Assembly (NCBI GenBank): GCA_020637805.1
Contig: JACKJU010000010.1
Coordinates: forward strand, 97,092-161,091
Length of the DNA: 64,000 bases
Source of the DNA: Nitratireductor sp.
Lineage (GTDB): Bacteria; Pseudomonadota; Alphaproteobacteria; Rhizobiales; Rhizobiaceae
Direction: 5' to 3'
The notes below the pieces were generated by a model. It worked only from the letters and a program-made list of their open reading frames with translations. It had not been told where the DNA came from and searched no databases. Positions within the stretch are counted from its first letter, which is position 1; each line of letters starts with the position of its first letter. Position numbers and translations under genes: made by a program. Positions 6,836-16,055 of the stretch are shown in pieces.

Positions 6836-8611
6836 ATGTGTGGAATTGCCGGAGAAATCCGACTTGACGGAGGCTTCGCCGATGTTGCCGCCGTCTCACG
6901 AATGACAGATGCACTCGCACCGCGAGGTCCCGATGGCGCCGGGGTAGTTTCCAGAGGAAATTATGCCTTTGGACACAGGCGGCTCAAGATCATCGATCTG
7001 TCCGAAAAGGCTGCCCAGCCGATGACCGATCCCGATCTGGGGATCACGCTGGTCTTCAATGGCTGCATCTACAATTATCCCGAACTCCGCAAGCAACTCG
7101 AGGACGAGGGCTACCGCTTCTTCTCCGACGGCGATACCGAGGTCATTCTCAAGGCCTGGCACAAATGGGGCGAGGCCTGTGTCGACCGTTTCCACGGCAT
7201 GTTCGCGTTCGTACTGATCGAGAGAGACAGCGGGCGCGTGGCCATGGTTCGCGACCGGTTCGGGATCAAGCCGCTCTATCTGTCCCGCAAGGGTCAGCGC
7301 CTGCGCTTCGCATCCTCCTTGCCTGCCCTTCTGAAAGGCGGCGACGTCGATACCGGGATCGACCGGGATGCGCTTCATAACTACATGAGTTTCCATGCGG
7401 TGGTACCCGCGCCGCGCACTATCCTCAATGGCGTCCGCAAGCTTCCGGCCGCGACGATCCGCATCATCGAGCCGGACGGCAGCGAACGCGAGAACATCTA
7501 CTGGCAGCCATCCTATGAGCGCCGGGCCGAGGACAAGGACCTGACCCGCGAAGATTGGCGTGACCGGGTGCTCGAAGCCCTGCGCACCGCAGTTCGCCGC
7601 CGCATGGTGGCCGATGTGCCTGTCGGTGTGCTGCTTTCCGGCGGAGTCGATTCGAGTGTCATCGTTGGTCTGCTGCATGAGCAGGGCCAGAAGGATCTGA
7701 TGACGTTTTCCATCGGATTTGAAGAAGCAAACGGCGAGAAGGGCGACGAGTTCGTCTATTCCGACCTGATCGCAGAGCGTTTCGGCACCGATCATCACAA
7801 GATATTCGTGCCTGGAACCGACATGATGCATCACCTGCCCGAGGCGATCTCGGCCATGTCGGAACCCATGGTCTCCTATGACAATATCGGCTTCTATCTA
7901 CTTTCGCGCGAGGTTTCCAAGCACATCAAGGTCGTCCAGTCCGGCCAGGGTGCCGACGAGGTCTTCGGCGGTTATCACTGGTATCCTCCGCTCGCGAACT
8001 CGAACGACGTCGTGAGCGATTATGCCAGGGTATTCTTCGACCGCGATCACGAGAAAATGGGCACACATCTTGCCCCGAAATGGCTGTCCGGGCGGGATGC
8101 GAGCCGCGAATTTGTCGCCAACCATCTGCTGATGCCCGATGCTGCCACGCCTGTGGACAGGGCGCTGCGTCTGGATTCGCAGATCATGTTGGTCGACGAT
8201 CCTGTCAAGCGCGTCGACAACATGACCATGGCGTGGGGGCTGGAAGCGCGTGTGCCCTTCCTCGATCACGAACTGGTCGAACTCGCGGCGACCATTCCCC
8301 CCGAGTTCAAGCTTAACGAAGGCGGCAAGGGTGTGCTGAAAGATGCAGCCCGCCTGGTCGTGCCCTCCGAAGTAATCGACCGCAAGAAGGGCTACTTCCC
8401 GGTTCCGCAGCTCAAATACATCCAGGGCGAATTTCTCGGAATGGTCCGTGATGCACTGACTTCGCAGAAGGCGAAGGAGCGCGGGCTCTACCGGATGGAA
8501 TATCTGGATGCACTGTTCAGCGATCCCGCCGGCCACATAACACCGCTCAGGGGATCTGAACTCTGGCAAGTGGCACTTCTGGAAATGTGGCTTCAGAGCC
8601 ACGATATCTGA
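6836..8611 (+). CDS. asnO: N-acetylglutaminylglutamine amidotransferase (asparagine synthase family)
   Basis: First enzyme gene of the NAGGN osmoprotectant operon, 591 residues. The N-terminal glutaminase domain starts directly with the catalytic Cys-2 (MCGIAGE). The C-terminal ATP pyrophosphatase domain carries SGGVDS at residues 268-273. It is thought to convert N-acetylglutaminylglutamine to its amide, with glutamine as nitrogen donor. Length, and the two downstream genes (ngg and an M42 peptidase), separate it from biosynthetic asparagine synthetase. NAGGN accumulates under salt stress in Sinorhizobium and Pseudomonas, so osmotic induction is expected. Confidence 0.9.
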   Translation: MCGIAGEIRLDGGFADVAAVSRMTDALAPRGPDGAGVVSRGNYAFGHRRLKIIDLSEKAAQPMTDPDLGITLVFNGCIYNYPELRKQLEDEGYRFFSDGDTEVILKAWHKWGEACVDRFHGMFAFVLIERDSGRVAMVRDRFGIKPLYLSRKGQRLRFASSLPALLKGGDVDTGIDRDALHNYMSFHAVVPAPRTILNGVRKLPAATIRIIEPDGSERENIYWQPSYERRAEDKDLTREDWRDRVLEALRTAVRRRMVADVPVGVLLSGGVDSSVIVGLLHEQGQKDLMTFSIGFEEANGEKGDEFVYSDLIAERFGTDHHKIFVPGTDMMHHLPEAISAMSEPMVSYDNIGFYLLSREVSKHIKVVQSGQGADEVFGGYHWYPPLANSNDVVSDYARVFFDRDHEKMGTHLAPKWLSGRDASREFVANHLLMPDAATPVDRALRLDSQIMLVDDPVKRVDNMTMAWGLEARVPFLDHELVELAATIPPEFKLNEGGKGVLKDAARLVVPSEVIDRKKGYFPVPQLKYIQGEFLGMVRDALTSQKAKERGLYRMEYLDALFSDPAGHITPLRGSELWQVALLEMWLQSHDI

Positions 8612-8635
8612 CCGGCAAGGAGCGCGATAAGCGGC

Positions 8636-10429
8636 ATGGCCGAAAAAAGCGAACGTCCTGCGGCAAAGCAACCGGCGAAGGGAAAGGATTATTCCCATCG
8701 CCTCAAGCGCATGCGCGATCACGGATTGAAGCCGCTCATCAACAGCGGTGAAGAGGGTGGCGATGGCCCCAAGGCCGATTTCGTGCTCGACTGCGGATGG
8801 GGAAAGCTCATTTTCGGTCAGACCTTCGAAGGGCCGCCCGACAAATTCGTCGCAGCCCTGCGCGAGGAACAGCCCTACCGGCGCGACATCGCCATCTACA
8901 TCCGCAATCCGCATGTAGTGCTGGCCGCAGCACCACAGGAACTGTTTCTCGACCCGTCGCACACGTTCCGGCTCGATCTTGCGGCCTACAGACCTTCGAA
9001 ACGGCAGCCGCGTGGCTTCTTCGTGCGCCGGCTTACCTCTCGCAGCGACGCAGGCGAGATCAACCGGATATATGCCGCGCGTGGCATGGTCAGCGTTGCG
9101 CCCGATTTCTTCTGGGAGCGCCGCGATGCCCGCTCGATAACCTATTTCGTTGCCGAGGACGATCAGACCGGAGATATCCTTGGAACAGTCACCGGTGTGG
9201 ACCACACGAGGGCCTTCAACGATCCCGAGCGCGGTTCGTCGCTATGGTGCCTCGCTGTCGATCCCCAGGCACGCCATCCAGGCGTTGGCGAGGCTCTGAC
9301 CCGCCGTCTGGCGGAATACTTCGCTGCTCGTGGTGCCGCATTCATGGACTTGTCGGTACTGCACGATAACGAACAGGCGATCAGCCTTTACGAGAAGCTG
9401 GGTTTCAGGCGTGTTCCCTTCTTCAACGTCAAGCGCAAGAACTCGATCAATGAAACGCTTTTCACCGGAAACCAAACCGATGACCGGCTCAATCCCTATG
9501 CCAGGATCATCGTCCGCGAAGCACGCCGCCGTGGCATTCACGTCGAGGTCACCGATGCGGAAGGCGGATTCTTCAGGCTTTCCCATGGCGGTAGATCGAT
9601 CCATTGCCGTGAAAGCTTGTCCGAGCTGACTTCTGCGGTAGCCATGTCGATCTGTGACGACAAGTCGGTGACCCGGCGTTTCGTGTCAGAGGCAGGCGTC
9701 AAGGTGCCTGAACAGATTTCCGGCGACAGCGGCCGTGCGCGCATCGCGGAATTCCTGTCGCAATATCCGGAAGTGGTGGTCAAGCCCGCGCGCGGTGAAC
9801 AGGGCCGGGGAATATCGGTCGGCCTGTCCGATCCTCTCGAGATCGAGACGGCGATTGCGGAAGCGCGCGAAGTCTGCAATTCCGTCCTGATCGAGGAATG
9901 TGTCAGCGGTCTGGACCTGAGGGTTGTCGTCATCAATTACGAGGTTGTTGCGGCAGCGATACGAAAGCCTCCAATCATCGTTGGCGACGGCGTCAGCGAT
10001 GTCGCCCGCCTCATCGAGGCGCAAAGCAGACGCAGGGAGGCCGCCACAGGTGGCGAATCGAGCATACCGGTGGATGCCGAGACCCTGCGCACCATTGCCC
10101 GCAAGGGTCACGATCTCAAATCCGTTCTTGACGCAGGCGAGGAATTGCAGGTTCGCAAGACTGCAAACCTGCACACCGGCGGCACGATCCACGACGTAAC
10201 CGCAACACTCCATCCCGATCTTGCAGAGGCGGCGGTCAACGCCGCACGCGCGATCTCGATACCGGTTGCCGGCATCGACCTGATGGTTGAAGCCGCGGAC
10301 CAGCCGCACTATCGTTTCATCGAATGCAATGAGCGGCCGGGCCTCGCCAATCACGAGCCGCAGCCAACTGCGGAAAAGTTTGTCGATCTTCTGTTTCCGC
10401 TCTCCAAGCCGGTGGACTCAAGAGACTGA
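8636..10429 (+). CDS. ngg: N-acetylglutaminylglutamine synthetase (GNAT plus ATP-grasp fusion)
   Basis: A 597-residue fusion. Residues about 125-285 form a GNAT acetyltransferase domain (RRLTSRSDAGEINRIY, then SLWCLAVDPQARHPGVGEAL as the acetyl-CoA loop, then NEQAISLYEKLGFRR). The C-terminal half is an ATP-grasp ligase of the cyanophycin-synthetase/glutathione-synthetase type (VVVKPARGEQGRGISVGL around residues 379-396, and a late RFIECNERPGL metal-binding segment). Together these acetylate glutamine and couple it to a second glutamine. It starts 24 bp after asnO, in the same operon. Confidence 0.9.
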   Translation: MAEKSERPAAKQPAKGKDYSHRLKRMRDHGLKPLINSGEEGGDGPKADFVLDCGWGKLIFGQTFEGPPDKFVAALREEQPYRRDIAIYIRNPHVVLAAAPQELFLDPSHTFRLDLAAYRPSKRQPRGFFVRRLTSRSDAGEINRIYAARGMVSVAPDFFWERRDARSITYFVAEDDQTGDILGTVTGVDHTRAFNDPERGSSLWCLAVDPQARHPGVGEALTRRLAEYFAARGAAFMDLSVLHDNEQAISLYEKLGFRRVPFFNVKRKNSINETLFTGNQTDDRLNPYARIIVREARRRGIHVEVTDAEGGFFRLSHGGRSIHCRESLSELTSAVAMSICDDKSVTRRFVSEAGVKVPEQISGDSGRARIAEFLSQYPEVVVKPARGEQGRGISVGLSDPLEIETAIAEAREVCNSVLIEECVSGLDLRVVVINYEVVAAAIRKPPIIVGDGVSDVARLIEAQSRRREAATGGESSIPVDAETLRTIARKGHDLKSVLDAGEELQVRKTANLHTGGTIHDVTATLHPDLAEAAVNAARAISIPVAGIDLMVEAADQPHYRFIECNERPGLANHEPQPTAEKFVDLLFPLSKPVDSRD

Positions 10430-10465
10430 ACCCCACCGTTCAAATCGCTTCAACAAAGAGAATTC

Positions 10466-11635
10466 ATGGTACGCCTCAACATTGATCACGACTATCTGAC
10501 CGACATTCTGCAGAAGCTTCTGGAAACGCCCAGTCCGACCGGCTTCACGGATACGATTGTCCGGCTGGTCTCGAAGGAATTGATCAATCTCGGCCTGGAG
10601 GTCGAACTGACCCGGCGCGGTGCCATCCGCGCCATTCGCAAGGGCGAACGCAGTGACGGCGCGCGGGCAATTGTCACCCACCTGGACACGCTTGGGGCGC
10701 AGGTCAAGTTCATCAAGGACAATGGCCGGCTGTCCCTGGTGCCTATCGGAACATGGTCGGCACGCTTTGCCGAGGGCGCGCGCGTGCGCATCTTCTCCGG
10801 CAAGGGCACATACCGCGGCACGATCCTGCCCTTGAAGGCCTCGGGCCACGCCTACAATGATGAAATCGACACGCTGCCGGTGGGCTGGGACTACGTCGAA
10901 CTGCGCGTCGACGCGCTGGCACGCGGACCCGAGGACATGGAGAAACTGGGGATCGAGATCGGTGACATCGTCGCGGTCGAGCCGCAGCCGGAATTCCTCG
11001 AAAACGGTTTCATCGTCTCACGCCATCTTGACAACAAGGCAGGCGTTGCGGTGGCACTTGCCGCGCTGAAGGCCATGCAGAACCAGAAGGCCGAAACGCC
11101 CGTCGACATCCACTTCCTGTTCACGATCGCAGAGGAGGTGGGGGTAGGAGCGGCTTCCATACTCAAGCCGGAAGTCGCCTCCATGATAGCGGTCGATAAC
11201 GGCACCACGGCGCCGGGCCAGAACTCCGATGAGTTCGGGGTCACCATTGCCATGGCCGACCAGACTGGCCCCTTCGACTACCATCTGACAAAGAAGCTGG
11301 TCGAGCTGTGCCAGAAGAACGATATTCGCTACCAGAAGGATGTCTTCCGCTATTACCGGTCGGATTCGGCAAGCGCTATCGAGGCCGGCGCGGATGTTCG
11401 AACCGCGTTGGTGACATTCGGTGTGGATGCTTCGCACGGCTATGAACGCATCCATCTCCACGCCCTGCGCTCGCTGGCCGAACTCGTGACCGCCTATGTC
11501 ACAAGCAATGTCCGCATCAAGCGCGATTTCAACGAAACAGCCGAACTGAAGGGCTTCACCCGCCAGGATACAGGTTCCGCGGAGCAGGCACTTTCAGCCG
11601 ATGTGGAAAACGAGAAGCTCGGCCCTCAGGCCTGA
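10466..11635 (+). CDS. M42-family peptidase of the NAGGN operon
   Basis: A 389-residue metallopeptidase of the M42 glutamyl-aminopeptidase family, the usual third gene beside asnO and ngg. Metal-site segments are all visible: THLDTLG, RHLDNKAG, IAEEVGVG with the catalytic Glu, AVDNG, and a terminal YERIHLHAL. A natural role would be turnover of NAGGN or its dipeptide precursor when osmotic stress ends; this is inference. The start, MVRLNIDHDYL, lies 36 bp after ngg. The last 25 residues are an unconserved acidic tail. Confidence 0.85.
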   Translation: MVRLNIDHDYLTDILQKLLETPSPTGFTDTIVRLVSKELINLGLEVELTRRGAIRAIRKGERSDGARAIVTHLDTLGAQVKFIKDNGRLSLVPIGTWSARFAEGARVRIFSGKGTYRGTILPLKASGHAYNDEIDTLPVGWDYVELRVDALARGPEDMEKLGIEIGDIVAVEPQPEFLENGFIVSRHLDNKAGVAVALAALKAMQNQKAETPVDIHFLFTIAEEVGVGAASILKPEVASMIAVDNGTTAPGQNSDEFGVTIAMADQTGPFDYHLTKKLVELCQKNDIRYQKDVFRYYRSDSASAIEAGADVRTALVTFGVDASHGYERIHLHALRSLAELVTAYVTSNVRIKRDFNETAELKGFTRQDTGSAEQALSADVENEKLGPQA

Positions 11636-11953
11636 GCACCCTTCCGATTGCGGTCCTTGCAATCGAAACAGCGGGCCGGAATTCCGCTGATCGCTCCCGA
11701 CGAGGGAAGCGCAACAAACGGTCTGCAGAATTTCCCGTTATGGCTATGGAATTGACGGAAACGGCAGCGTAACGTTGCTTTGCGAACGCAATTTCGATTT
11801 TGAGGGAAACGGAGAAATCGAAATGCATGAAGGAGTTCAGTTGTCTGCCGAAACAAGTCGTTTGCACCTGAAGGTGAAACGATCTAGCCCGTTGCGGGCG
11901 GTTTGAAATCCGTATTGGATCTCCAGGAAATTTTGCAATGCCGGGATGCACTC
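11636..11953. other. Intergenic region between the NAGGN operon and the GS-like gene
   Basis: No gene seen. It holds one copy of a 98-bp dispersed repeat (11788-11885), which includes an imperfect hairpin. No clear -35/-10 pair or terminator with a T run was found. The downstream gene has a TTG-initiated extension possibility from 11903, judged unlikely. Confidence 0.5.
11788..11885. repeat. Dispersed 98-bp repeat, copy A
   Basis: Aligns without gaps to 44257-44354; by hand count about 70 of 98 positions match. Both copies begin with an imperfect palindrome (GCAATTTCGATTT ... AAATCGAAATGC here), continue with ATGCATGA and end with GGTGAAACGATC. It looks like a palindromic intergenic element of the kind scattered through rhizobial genomes. 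No transposase is associated with it. Confidence 0.7.
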
Positions 11954-13318
11954 ATGAGTGAGAAATATACCTTTGAGAAGTTGAAGCAGCAGGTTCAGGA
12001 CGGCCAAATCGACACCGTGCTGGTGACGATGATCGATATGCAGGGCCGCCTGATGGGCAAGCGCTTTCATGCGGAAGCTTTCCTGGAAGGAGGCTTCGAG
12101 GAAACCCATTGCTGCAACTACCTTCTGGCGACCGATCTCGAAATGGCCACCCCCGACGGCTATGTTTCGACGAGCTGGGAACGGGGCTATGGCGACTACG
12201 TGATGAAGCCGGATCTCGAAACGCTGCGGCCCGTGCCCTGGCTCGATGGCACGGCGATGGTTCTGTGCGACATCCTGGATCACCATAGCCACGAGGCTGT
12301 TCCACATGCGCCGCGCGCCATCCTCAAGAAGCAGGTGGAGCGCGCTGCGGCAATGGGACTTTCCCCTGTCATGGCAACCGAACTCGAATTCTTCCTCTTC
12401 GACGGCACCCACGACCAGATAGCCCGTAACGGTTTCAGGAACCTGCAGACGATTTCGAATTACAATGAGGACTACCACATCTTCCAGACCACCAAGGAAG
12501 AAGGTGTCATGCGCCCGGTCCGCAATCATTTGCGCGCTATGGGCATACCCATCGAAGGCTCCAAGGGCGAAGCCGAGGCTGGCCAGGAAGAACTCAACAT
12601 TCGCTACGCCGATGCACTGGCCTGCGCTGACAACCACACGATTGCCAAGCATGCCGTAAAGGAGATTGCCCACCTCAACGGATATGCAGCAACCTTCCTG
12701 CCGAAATGGCACCATGACCGCGTTGGCAGCGCCTCCCATGTGCACCAGTCGCTCTGGAAGGAAGGCGCAAATGCATTCTTCGATTCCGGCCGTGACCTGG
12801 GCAAGTCTGCGCTGATGGATCACTACATGGCCGGGCTCATCGCCTATGCGCCTGAATATACCTGTTTCATGGCCCCCTACATCAACAGCTACAAGCGGTT
12901 CGCCAAGGGCACCTTCGCCCCCACGCAGACGGTTTGGTCGGTGGACAACCGCACGGCTTCCTTCCGCCTTTGCGGCGAAGGGACAAAGGCGATCAGGGTA
13001 GAATGCCGCATTCCCGGCGCCGACATGAATCCCTATCTTGCACAGGCGGCAATGCTGGCGGCAGGTCTGGCGGGGATCGAGCATGAACTGCCGCTCCCGC
13101 CTGCACTTTCCGGCAATGCCTATTCGGACGATGACACCAACCACATTCCAAGAACCCTTCGGGATGCCCGCGAGGCGATGATGGCTTCGAGAATGCTCCG
13201 TGATGCGATGGGTGATGACGTGATCGATCACTACGCCCGCGCAGCAGAATGGGAGATCGAGGAATTCAATCGGGTCGTCACCGATTACGAGATTGCTCGC
13301 GGCTTCGAACGCGCCTAG
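11954..13318 (+). CDS. Glutamine-synthetase-family ligase of an amine or amino-alcohol pathway
   Basis: A GS-fold ligase of 454 residues. Landmarks: VTMIDMQGRLMGKRFHAE in the N-terminal domain, TELEFFLFDG with a metal Glu, GEAEAGQEELNI, a SASHVHQSLW ATP-site His, the SYKRFAKGTFAPT loop and RVECRIPGADMNPYLA. It lacks the adenylylation-site region of GlnA and is diverged from the PuuA-like protein at 3019. Two dehydrogenases follow (aldehyde, then alcohol), so the likely job is gamma-glutamylation of an amine whose side chain is then oxidised. The ATG at 11954 is chosen over a TTG at 11903 because family homology begins there. Confidence 0.8.
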   Translation: MSEKYTFEKLKQQVQDGQIDTVLVTMIDMQGRLMGKRFHAEAFLEGGFEETHCCNYLLATDLEMATPDGYVSTSWERGYGDYVMKPDLETLRPVPWLDGTAMVLCDILDHHSHEAVPHAPRAILKKQVERAAAMGLSPVMATELEFFLFDGTHDQIARNGFRNLQTISNYNEDYHIFQTTKEEGVMRPVRNHLRAMGIPIEGSKGEAEAGQEELNIRYADALACADNHTIAKHAVKEIAHLNGYAATFLPKWHHDRVGSASHVHQSLWKEGANAFFDSGRDLGKSALMDHYMAGLIAYAPEYTCFMAPYINSYKRFAKGTFAPTQTVWSVDNRTASFRLCGEGTKAIRVECRIPGADMNPYLAQAAMLAAGLAGIEHELPLPPALSGNAYSDDDTNHIPRTLRDAREAMMASRMLRDAMGDDVIDHYARAAEWEIEEFNRVVTDYEIARGFERA

Positions 13319-13429
13319 GGCACGTTTCGATTCGGCGGGAGCGGACAACCGGAACACGCGAGTGAATTCGGTGATTTGCGGATACCACCCACGTAGACCG
13401 GCAGTCACGTGGTCCAACCGAGGCAGGAC

Positions 13430-14809
13430 ATGACACAGACAGTAAAATGCATATCTCCCATTGACGGTTCGGTCTTTGCGGAGCGGGATCTGATGACGGC
13501 TGAAGAAGCCGGAGAGGCGATAGCGAGGGCACGTGCCGCGCAGGAGGACTGGGCAGCCGTTCCACTCGAGGAACGTATCAAGCTGGTGCTTGCCGGCGTC
13601 GCCGCTGTTGGCGCGATGAACGACGAGATCGTTCCCGAGCTAGCACACATGATGGGCCGGCCCGTGCGCTATGGCGGCGAGTTTCGCGGATTCAACGAGC
13701 GCTCCCACTACATGGCGCAGATAGCCAAAGAAGCGCTTGCAGATATCGAGATATCCGACGACGAACAGTTCCGCCGCTACATCAAGCGCATCCCCCATGG
13801 GGTGGTGATGGTGATCGCACCCTGGAACTATCCCTACATGACGGCGATCAACACCGTGGCGCCTGCTCTGATGGCCGGAAACACGGTGGTATTGAAGCAT
13901 GCTTCCCAGACGCTTCTGGTCGGCGAGCGGATGGCAAGGGCGTTCCACTCTGCGGGCGTACCGGAGGATGTTTTCCAGAACCTCTTCCTCTCCCATGACA
14001 CCACGAGCGAACTGATCGCCGGCAATGCCTTCGACTTCATCAATTTCACCGGCTCCGTGGCGGCGGGAAAGGCAATCGAGATCGCGGCAGCTGGAACCTT
14101 CACGGGGGTTGCCACAGAGCTGGGCGGCAAGGATCCCGGTTACGTGATGGAGGATGCGGACCTCGATGCTGCGGTCGAGACGCTTGTCGACGCGGCCATG
14201 TACAATTCGGGACAGTGCTGCTGTGGAATCGAGCGCATCTACGTTCATGAAAGCCTGTTCGACAGCTTCGTCGAGAAGGCAGTGGCTACCGTGCGGGGCT
14301 ACAAGCTTGGCAATCCGCTCGACCCTGAAACAACCATCGGCCCAATGGCGCATGTGCGATTTGCGCGGGAAGTGCGCGAGCAGATTGCAGAGGCGGTTGC
14401 CGCCGGTGCCGTTGCCCATATCGAGACCTTCCCCGGAGACGATGGCGGCGCCTATCTCACTCCGCAAATCCTCACAAATGTCGATCACGGCATGAAGGTC
14501 ATGCGCGAGGAGAGCTTCGGTCCGGTGGTCGGCATCATGCCCGTCCGCAATGACGAGGAAGCGATTGCGCTCATGAATGATAGCCAGTACGGCCTGACCG
14601 CCAGCCTCTGGACGAAAGACGTGGAGCGGGCGGCACGCGTAGGCGACCGTATCGAAACCGGAACGGTCTTCATGAACCGTGCCGATTATCTGGATCCGGC
14701 GCTGTGCTGGACCGGCTGCAAGAATACTGGGCGCGGGGGTGGTCTGTCCGTCATCGGCTTCCACAACCTGACCCGTCCGAAATCCTATCATCTGAAAAAG
14801 AAGAACTGA
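13430..14809 (+). CDS. Aldehyde dehydrogenase (NAD(P)-dependent)
   Basis: A 459-residue ALDH, shorter than betaine-aldehyde types. Catalytic residues are in place: Asn-133 (APWNYP), Lys-156 (LKHAS), Glu-230 (TELGGKDP) and a Cys triplet at 263-265 in which Cys-264 fits the nucleophile of the GQxC motif. The usual ELGGKNP is ELGGKDP here. It sits between a GS-like ligase and an iron-type alcohol dehydrogenase; the alcohol dehydrogenase starts one base after its stop. It probably oxidises a gamma-glutamyl aldehyde to the acid. The start at 13430 has GAGG upstream; a GTG at 13409 is less likely. Confidence 0.8.
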   Translation: MTQTVKCISPIDGSVFAERDLMTAEEAGEAIARARAAQEDWAAVPLEERIKLVLAGVAAVGAMNDEIVPELAHMMGRPVRYGGEFRGFNERSHYMAQIAKEALADIEISDDEQFRRYIKRIPHGVVMVIAPWNYPYMTAINTVAPALMAGNTVVLKHASQTLLVGERMARAFHSAGVPEDVFQNLFLSHDTTSELIAGNAFDFINFTGSVAAGKAIEIAAAGTFTGVATELGGKDPGYVMEDADLDAAVETLVDAAMYNSGQCCCGIERIYVHESLFDSFVEKAVATVRGYKLGNPLDPETTIGPMAHVRFAREVREQIAEAVAAGAVAHIETFPGDDGGAYLTPQILTNVDHGMKVMREESFGPVVGIMPVRNDEEAIALMNDSQYGLTASLWTKDVERAARVGDRIETGTVFMNRADYLDPALCWTGCKNTGRGGGLSVIGFHNLTRPKSYHLKKKN

Positions 14810-14810
14810 C

Positions 14811-15956
14811 ATGAAACTCTGGGGTAACTGGAACTATCCGACAGCAATCCGTTTCGGCGCGGGACGGATTTCCGAAATCGTATCCGCCTGCCAGGTGGCA
14901 GGAATCACGAAACCGCTCTTTGTCACGGACAAGGGCCTGGCGGGCATGGAGATCACCACCCGCACCCGTGCGCTGCTGCGCGAAGGCGGTTTGTGCGACG
15001 ACATGTTTTCCGATGTCGATCCCAACCCGACGGATGCGAATGTCGAGGCCGGTTTGAAAGTGTATCGCGATGGCGGCTATGATGGCGTCATCGCATTTGG
15101 CGGCGGTTCGGCACTCGATCTCGCCAAGGTGCTTGCCTTCATGGCTGGCCAGACCCGTCCGCTCTGGGACTTCGAGGATATCGGCGACTGGTGGACGAGG
15201 GCGGACCCTGCCGCGATCCTTCCGTCCGTTGCGGTCCCGACGACGGCGGGAACCGGATCGGAAGTCGGCCGGGCTGGCGTCATCACCAACTCAACCACCA
15301 ACGAGAAGAAAATCATTTTCCACCCGAAAATGTTGCCCGTCCAGGTAATCTGCGATCCCGAACTGACCGTTGGAATGCCTAAGTTCATCACGGCGGGCAC
15401 CGGGCTGGATGCCTTTGCCCACTGCGTCGAAGCCTATTCCTCGCCGCATTATCACCCCATGTCCCAGGGCATCGCGCTTGAAGGCATGCGCCTCATCAAG
15501 GACTATCTGCCGCGTGCCTATGAGAACGGCTCGGATATCGAGGCGCGCTCGCACGTGATGAGTGCGGCAGCCATGGGATCGACAGCCTTCCAGAAGGGTC
15601 TTGGTGCCATCCACGCCATCTCGCATCCTGTCGGCGCGCTGTATCATACGCATCATGGCACGACGAACGCCGTTTGCATGCCCGCGGTTCTGCAGTTCAA
15701 CCGTCCGGCCATTGCAGAGCGTTTCGATGCCGCGGCGGCCTATCTCGGTATTGAGGGCGGGTTCGATGGATTCTGCGCCTATGTGGACGGTCTGAACGCT
15801 TCGCTCGGCATTCCAAAGACGTTGGGCGGGCTCGGCGTGAAAGACCCCGACATCGACCGGCTCGTCAAGGATGCGCTCGCCGATCCGTCAACGGGCGGCA
15901 ACCCTGTCGAGATGAATGCGGAAAACACCCGCGCCCTCATCGAGGCTTGCCTCTAA
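14811..15956 (+). CDS. Iron-containing alcohol dehydrogenase
   Basis: A 381-residue type III alcohol dehydrogenase. The nucleotide-binding GGGS is at residues 97-100 and the conserved PTTAGTGSEV at 143-152. The metal ligands fit Asp-200, His-204, His-268 and His-282, with His-272 as the active-site His in GAIHAISHPVGALYHTHHG. It should interconvert an alcohol and an aldehyde with NAD(P). Its tight coupling to the ALDH gene, and the GS-like gene upstream, suggest a two-step alcohol-to-acid oxidation of a glutamylated amino alcohol. A strong bidirectional terminator follows. Confidence 0.85.
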   Translation: MKLWGNWNYPTAIRFGAGRISEIVSACQVAGITKPLFVTDKGLAGMEITTRTRALLREGGLCDDMFSDVDPNPTDANVEAGLKVYRDGGYDGVIAFGGGSALDLAKVLAFMAGQTRPLWDFEDIGDWWTRADPAAILPSVAVPTTAGTGSEVGRAGVITNSTTNEKKIIFHPKMLPVQVICDPELTVGMPKFITAGTGLDAFAHCVEAYSSPHYHPMSQGIALEGMRLIKDYLPRAYENGSDIEARSHVMSAAAMGSTAFQKGLGAIHAISHPVGALYHTHHGTTNAVCMPAVLQFNRPAIAERFDAAAAYLGIEGGFDGFCAYVDGLNASLGIPKTLGGLGVKDPDIDRLVKDALADPSTGGNPVEMNAENTRALIEACL

Positions 15957-16007
15957 GTTTCTCCATGCCGCCACGACAGCCGGTGGCATGATATTCGGCA
16001 ACAAAAA

Positions 16008-16036
16008 AAAGCCGCGTCCGGTGAGGACGCGGCTTT
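16008..16036. terminator. Bidirectional rho-independent terminator
   Basis: A perfect 12-base-pair stem AAAGCCGCGTCC/GGACGCGGCTTT with a five-base loop. A run of A on the left and TTTC on the right give U runs in both directions. It separates the convergent alcohol dehydrogenase and dctP genes. Confidence 0.93.
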
Positions 16037-16055
16037 CTTTCGATATGCGTTGCGA

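Noticed and set aside
11837..13417. Open frame of 526 codons on the minus strand opposite the GS-like gene
   Set aside because: It is a mirror of the real gene's codon bias in GC-rich DNA. Its product has no recognisable motifs, whereas the plus strand encodes a full GS-fold protein.
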